From NCBI RefSeq assembly GCF_000759025.1, contig NZ_JPOS01000002.1, positions 80,001-144,000 on the forward strand: a stretch of 64,000 nucleotides of DNA. The letters are read 5' to 3'. The translations under genes were made by a program, and so were the position numbers. Shown here piece by piece: positions 60,752 through 64,000 of the stretch. Source of the stretch: Phaeodactylibacter xiamenensis (lineage in GTDB: Bacteria > Bacteroidota > Bacteroidia > Chitinophagales > Saprospiraceae). Below the pieces are notes generated by a model. The model worked only from the letters and a program-made list of their open reading frames with translations. It searched no databases and was not told the origin of the DNA. How positions within the stretch are numbered: position 1 is the first letter of the stretch; each line of letters opens with the position of its first letter.

Positions 60752-63145
60752 CTAGTTCCTCAGCGGCTTATTCGTCTGCAGCATGTGCTGAATGCGCTCC
60801 AGAGTCTTCTGCTCACCGCAGAGGCTCAGGAAGGCTTCCCGCTCAATATCGAGGAGGTACTGCTCTGACACCTGTTGCTGCCCGGTGAGGTCGCCACCGC
60901 AAAGCACCCAGGCTACCTTGTGGGCAATCTTGATGTCATGCTCGGAGGCGTAGCGCCCGAGGCGTAGCTCGTTGGCTGCAGCGTAGAGGGCGGCGAGACC
61001 CGTACGGCCCAGCACCGTGATGTCCTCGCGCTGTATAGGCTTGGTGTAGCCTTCCGCAAGTTCCAGTACTTTCGCTTTCGCCTGAGCGATGTTGCGGTCG
61101 GTATTGAGTACGATGTGGTCCTTCTCCGGCAGCAGGTAGCCATAATCGTAGGCTTGGTGGGCAGAAGTCGCCACATTGGCCAGCGCGATGGTCTTGAACT
61201 GCTCGATGAGGGTTGGGATTTGCACGTCGCCTTCAAAGAAACGGTCGGAAGCACGCAGGGCAAATTCCTTAGTGCCACCACCACCGGGGATGAGGCCTAC
61301 GCCCACTTCCACCAGGCCGATGTAAGATTCCGCAGCAGCCAGGGTGGCATCACAGTGCATGATGGTTTCGCAACCTCCGCCAAAGACATAGCCCTGTGTG
61401 GCAGCTACTACAGGCACGGAGGAGTACCGGCAGCGCATCGTAGTCTGCTGGAAGAGGTTGACGGCCATGTTTAGTTCGTCGAACTCCTGCTGATAGGCCA
61501 GCATGGCGATCATCATCAGGTTGGCGCCTACGGAGAAATGCTGGGCGTTGTTGCCAATGACCAGGCCTTTCCAGTCACCTTCTTCGGCAATTTGGATGGC
61601 TTCGTTCATGCCGCGGAGTACGCCCTCCCCTATGGAGTTGTGGGGGCTGACGAATTCCAGGCAAAGAACGCCGTCGCCGATGTCGTGCAGGACGACTTCG
61701 TTGTTTTTCATCACCGGTGCGCGGTCGCGGTAGTTGTCGAGGATGATAAATTCCTCAGCGCCCGGCACGACTTTGTACCCCTTGGATTCGAGGTCATAGT
61801 ATTTCTTAACGCCACCTTCACGCTTGTAGAACTGCATATGGCCGGCAGCGACCATGTCCTTCACCCAGGGCGCAATTTTTTCTCCCTGCTCTTCCGCCAG
61901 TTGGATACCTTTCTCAATGCCAATGATGTCCCAGTATTCGAATGGGCCAACGTTCCAGGCATAGCCGGCTTTCATAGCATCATCGATGCTGTAGAGGTTA
62001 TCTGAAATCTCCGGAATGCGGTTGGAAACGTAGGCAAAAAGGCCAAGGAGAGATTTGCGCACCAGTTCTCCGCCCTTATCGTCAGCGTCAAACATAGCAG
62101 CGATGCGCTTTTCCTGATCATCAATCTGCTTAGCCATTTTCAGGCTGGGCAGGTCCGGCTTCTGGCTGGGCTCGTATTCGAGGGTTTCCAGGTTGAGGGC
62201 GAGGATGACGCGGCGGCCATTCTCATCCTTTTCCTTAGTTCTTTTGTAGAAGCCCTGCCCGGTTTTGTTGCCAAGGAATTTATTGTCCAGCAGGAACTGC
62301 AGGTATTTTGGGATTTCGAAAGTAGCGGCTTGTTCATCATCGGGGCAGTTTTGCTTCAGGCCGTTGATGACGTTGGCTGCCGTATCGTGGCCCACGAGGT
62401 CGCCCAGACGGAAGGTGCCGGTTTTGGGGCGGCCAATGGTCGGACCGGTGAGTTTATCGACTTCTTCAATACGCAGCCCCAGCTCAGTGGTGAGTTGGTA
62501 AATCTTTGCCATAGCGTATACCCCCACACGGTTGGCGATGAAGGCAGGCGTGTCTTTGCAGAGGACGGTCTGCTTGCCCAGATAGACATCACCGTAGTGC
62601 ATAAAGAAATCTACCACTTCGGGGTCCGTTTCCGGGGTGGGGATGATTTCCAGCAGGCGCATGTAGCGGGGCGGGTTGAAGAAGTGGGTGCCGCAGAAGT
62701 GCTTTTTGAAATCGTCGCTGCGCCCTTCCAGCATCATGTGTATGGGAATGCCCGAGGTATTGGACGTGATGAGGGAGCCCGGCTTGCGGTGTTGCTCCAC
62801 CTGATCGAATACCTTTTTCTTAATATCCAGGCGCTCTACGACCACCTCAATGACCCAGTCGCAATCTTTGATCTTAGCGAAATCGTCCTCGAAATTGCCG
62901 GTCGTGATCCGGCTGGCGAAATCCTTGTGGTACAGCGCGGCAGGTTTGCTCTTAATGGCGCTCTTCAGGGCGGCGTTGACGATACTGTTTCGGGCAGCCG
63001 GGTCTTTCTGCTGATCTTCCGGCAAGTCGCGGGGCACGATATCCAGCATCAATACCTCCAGGCCGATATTGGCAAAATGGCAGGCAATGCCAGAGCCCAT
63101 AACACCGGAACCCAGTACGGCTACTTTAGTGATTCTTCTGCTCAT
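60752..63145 (-). CDS. 3-hydroxyacyl-CoA dehydrogenase / enoyl-CoA hydratase (FadB-like)
   Basis: The 797-residue bifunctional beta-oxidation enzyme has the dehydrogenase module first: NAD-binding VAVLGSGVMGSGIACHF (residues ~8-24), FFNPPRYMRLLEIIPTPET and KDTPAFIANRVG. A second dehydrogenase-type helical domain follows, then a C-terminal enoyl-CoA hydratase/crotonase domain (AIQIAEEGDWKGLVIGNNA ... GGCETIMHCDA ... GLIPGGGGTKEF). The reverse order relative to E. coli FadB (hydratase first) marks it as the dehydrogenase-first type common in Bacteroidota. It heads the operon with the antitoxin-like gene and fadA. Confidence 0.93.
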   Translation of the reverse strand: MSRRITKVAVLGSGVMGSGIACHFANIGLEVLMLDIVPRDLPEDQQKDPAARNSIVNAALKSAIKSKPAALYHKDFASRITTGNFEDDFAKIKDCDWVIEVVVERLDIKKKVFDQVEQHRKPGSLITSNTSGIPIHMMLEGRSDDFKKHFCGTHFFNPPRYMRLLEIIPTPETDPEVVDFFMHYGDVYLGKQTVLCKDTPAFIANRVGVYAMAKIYQLTTELGLRIEEVDKLTGPTIGRPKTGTFRLGDLVGHDTAANVINGLKQNCPDDEQAATFEIPKYLQFLLDNKFLGNKTGQGFYKRTKEKDENGRRVILALNLETLEYEPSQKPDLPSLKMAKQIDDQEKRIAAMFDADDKGGELVRKSLLGLFAYVSNRIPEISDNLYSIDDAMKAGYAWNVGPFEYWDIIGIEKGIQLAEEQGEKIAPWVKDMVAAGHMQFYKREGGVKKYYDLESKGYKVVPGAEEFIILDNYRDRAPVMKNNEVVLHDIGDGVLCLEFVSPHNSIGEGVLRGMNEAIQIAEEGDWKGLVIGNNAQHFSVGANLMMIAMLAYQQEFDELNMAVNLFQQTTMRCRYSSVPVVAATQGYVFGGGCETIMHCDATLAAAESYIGLVEVGVGLIPGGGGTKEFALRASDRFFEGDVQIPTLIEQFKTIALANVATSAHQAYDYGYLLPEKDHIVLNTDRNIAQAKAKVLELAEGYTKPIQREDITVLGRTGLAALYAAANELRLGRYASEHDIKIAHKVAWVLCGGDLTGQQQVSEQYLLDIEREAFLSLCGEQKTLERIQHMLQTNKPLRN

Positions 63146-63410
63146 TGAGTGATGATTGGTTTGATTTGATATTTTTTAAGGGATTGTTTTGAGACAACAA
63201 CCCGGATACGTTTTAGTGCTCCAATATTAGCGAATTTTCGCTAGAAAGGCAAAATAATCACATCTGAGGCGCCTACATTCTAATAATTTCCATTTGTTTG
63301 ATAATTTGGCGTACTTGGAAAGCGTTGAGCTTTACATTACAAAAAATGTCCGCTGTACTCCTTGCCGGGGACAGACGCACCCATCAAAACTAAAAACCAT
63401 ATCAGACATC
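63146..63410. other. Divergent intergenic region, fadB to exbB-like
   Basis: No gene is seen in these 265 bp. It holds a perfect palindrome AGCGAA-TT-TTCGCT (63229-63242) and a near-consensus TAATTTGG (63302-63309) for the rightward gene. Either may control the beta-oxidation operon or the proton-channel gene. Confidence 0.4.
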
Positions 63411-64000
63411 ATGCTGCAACACACGCTATTGTTGTTTCAAACTGCTGAGGGCCTCGACCGGGAAGGTGAAGGGGTTGGTACTCAGAGTTTCTTTGACATT
63501 ATCACTCAGGGTGGCCCACTCGGAATTATCATCGTACTTGTGCTGTTGGTACTTTCGGTGATGGCCATCTACATTTTTGTCGAGCGCTACCTCACCATCA
63601 AGCGGGCCGGTAAGATCGATGAGAACTTCATGAATAACATCCGGGCTAACGTACAGTCGGGCAATATCAATGGTGCGAAGGCACTGTGCCAGACAACAGA
63701 CTCTCCCGTGGCCCGTATGGTAGAAAAAGGCCTGCAGCGCATCGGTAAGCCGCTTCGCGATATCGACGCCGCTATTGAGAACGTGGGCAACCTTGAGATT
63801 TTCAAGCTGGAGAAAAACCTCTCTACCCTGGCCAGTATTGCCGGTGCCGCGCCTATGATCGGCTTCTTCGGTACGGTAACGGGTATGATCCTGGCCTTCT
63901 ACAAAATGGCAACCGAGCAGAACGTAACGCCGGATGTACTGGCGGGCGGTATCTATCAGGCCCTGATCACCACGGCTTTCGGGCTGTTCATTGGTATCCT
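63411..64000 (+). CDS. MotA/TolQ/ExbB proton channel family protein (3' end cut by window edge)
   Basis: The frame from ATG 63411 runs off the right edge, with 196 complete codons visible. A first transmembrane helix (GPLGIIIVLVLLVLSVMAIYIFVERYLTI) is followed by a cytoplasmic helical domain and the second helix region with the family motif IAGAAPMIGFFGTVTGMILAFYKMA and LITTAFGLFIGI. In Bacteroidota such genes start exbB-exbD-exbD(-tonB) clusters that power TonB-dependent uptake or gliding. ExbB versus GldL-like assignment is not possible without the rest; GFFGTVTGM favours ExbB/TolQ. Confidence 0.93.
   Translation, partial: MLQHTLLLFQTAEGLDREGEGVGTQSFFDIITQGGPLGIIIVLVLLVLSVMAIYIFVERYLTIKRAGKIDENFMNNIRANVQSGNINGAKALCQTTDSPVARMVEKGLQRIGKPLRDIDAAIENVGNLEIFKLEKNLSTLASIAGAAPMIGFFGTVTGMILAFYKMATEQNVTPDVLAGGIYQALITTAFGLFIGI

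Noticed and set aside
62330-63148. 272-codon plus-strand frame
   Set aside because: Antisense of the FadB-like gene; no domain similarity.

Overview
The window is a 64-kb chromosomal stretch from a member of the Bacteroidota, most likely a Saprospiria/Lewinella-type organism. The phylum is well supported. Three kinds of secreted protein carry type IX secretion (Por) or gliding-motility C-terminal domains, with PKD and plant-type leucine-rich repeats. Several promoters match the Bacteroidota consensus TTG-N20-TAnnTTTG. Shine-Dalgarno sequences are scarce, and the ribosomal cluster rpmB-rpmG-DUF4295-ftsY is typical of the phylum. The class-level placement is inference.

Layout. 1-3.6 kb: a response-regulator/thioredoxin-reductase-like fusion (cut by the window edge), a 5'-truncated histidine kinase that abuts a MATE efflux gene, and a Uma2 nuclease. 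3.6-7.6 kb: a large secreted LRR protein gene split by a ~165-bp MITE, followed by repeat-rich DNA. 7.6-11.4 kb: a LytS/LytTR two-component pair with a beta-propeller sensor. 11.6-13.9 kb: Nudix hydrolase, esterase and PhyH dioxygenase. 14.1-18.8 kb: the glyoxylate shunt (aceA, aceB) with a divergent RamB/ScfR-type regulator. 18.9-21.3 kb: an unusual pyruvate-kinase-like protein and an HD hydrolase. 21.8-27.9 kb: gltB-gltD. 28-32 kb: fatty-acid desaturase, ftsY, DUF4295, rpmG, rpmB, tRNA-Arg and Sua5. 32.3-36.9 kb: two tandem 764-codon PKD/gliding-motility paralogues. 36.9-37.9 kb: a 120/138-bp tandem repeat array. 37.9-54.6 kb: housekeeping and redox genes (class-V aminotransferase, Rieske/AIF oxidoreductase, SDR, UDG-like, DUF2007-msrB-msrA, CorA, rhodanese-SulP, an outer-membrane protein, galE-DUF1684, cysQ, O-antigen ligase, methylmalonyl-CoA epimerase, glpX, HAD phosphatase). 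54.8-58.5 kb: dinB with a second MITE exactly at its stop codon, a PKD/T9SS protein and a lysoplasmalogenase. 59-63 kb: a beta-oxidation operon containing an orphan antitoxin-like gene. 63.4 kb to the end: an ExbB/TolQ-type proton channel (cut by the window edge).

How the genes fit together. Beta-oxidation (fadB-, fadA-like) and the glyoxylate shunt with its acyl-responsive regulator suggest growth on fatty acids or acetate. Methylmalonyl-CoA epimerase and class II fructose bisphosphatase add propionyl-CoA handling and gluconeogenesis. The secreted LRR, PKD and CHU_C proteins point to surface adhesion, gliding and polymer use.

The most distinctive features are two non-identical but clearly related palindromic elements of 167-169 bp (5989-6157 and 55968-56134). 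Both are bounded by CTAG and share an ordered core. One interrupts the LRR gene so cleanly that the original reading frame can be reconstructed. No CRISPR array, rRNA or phage was seen.
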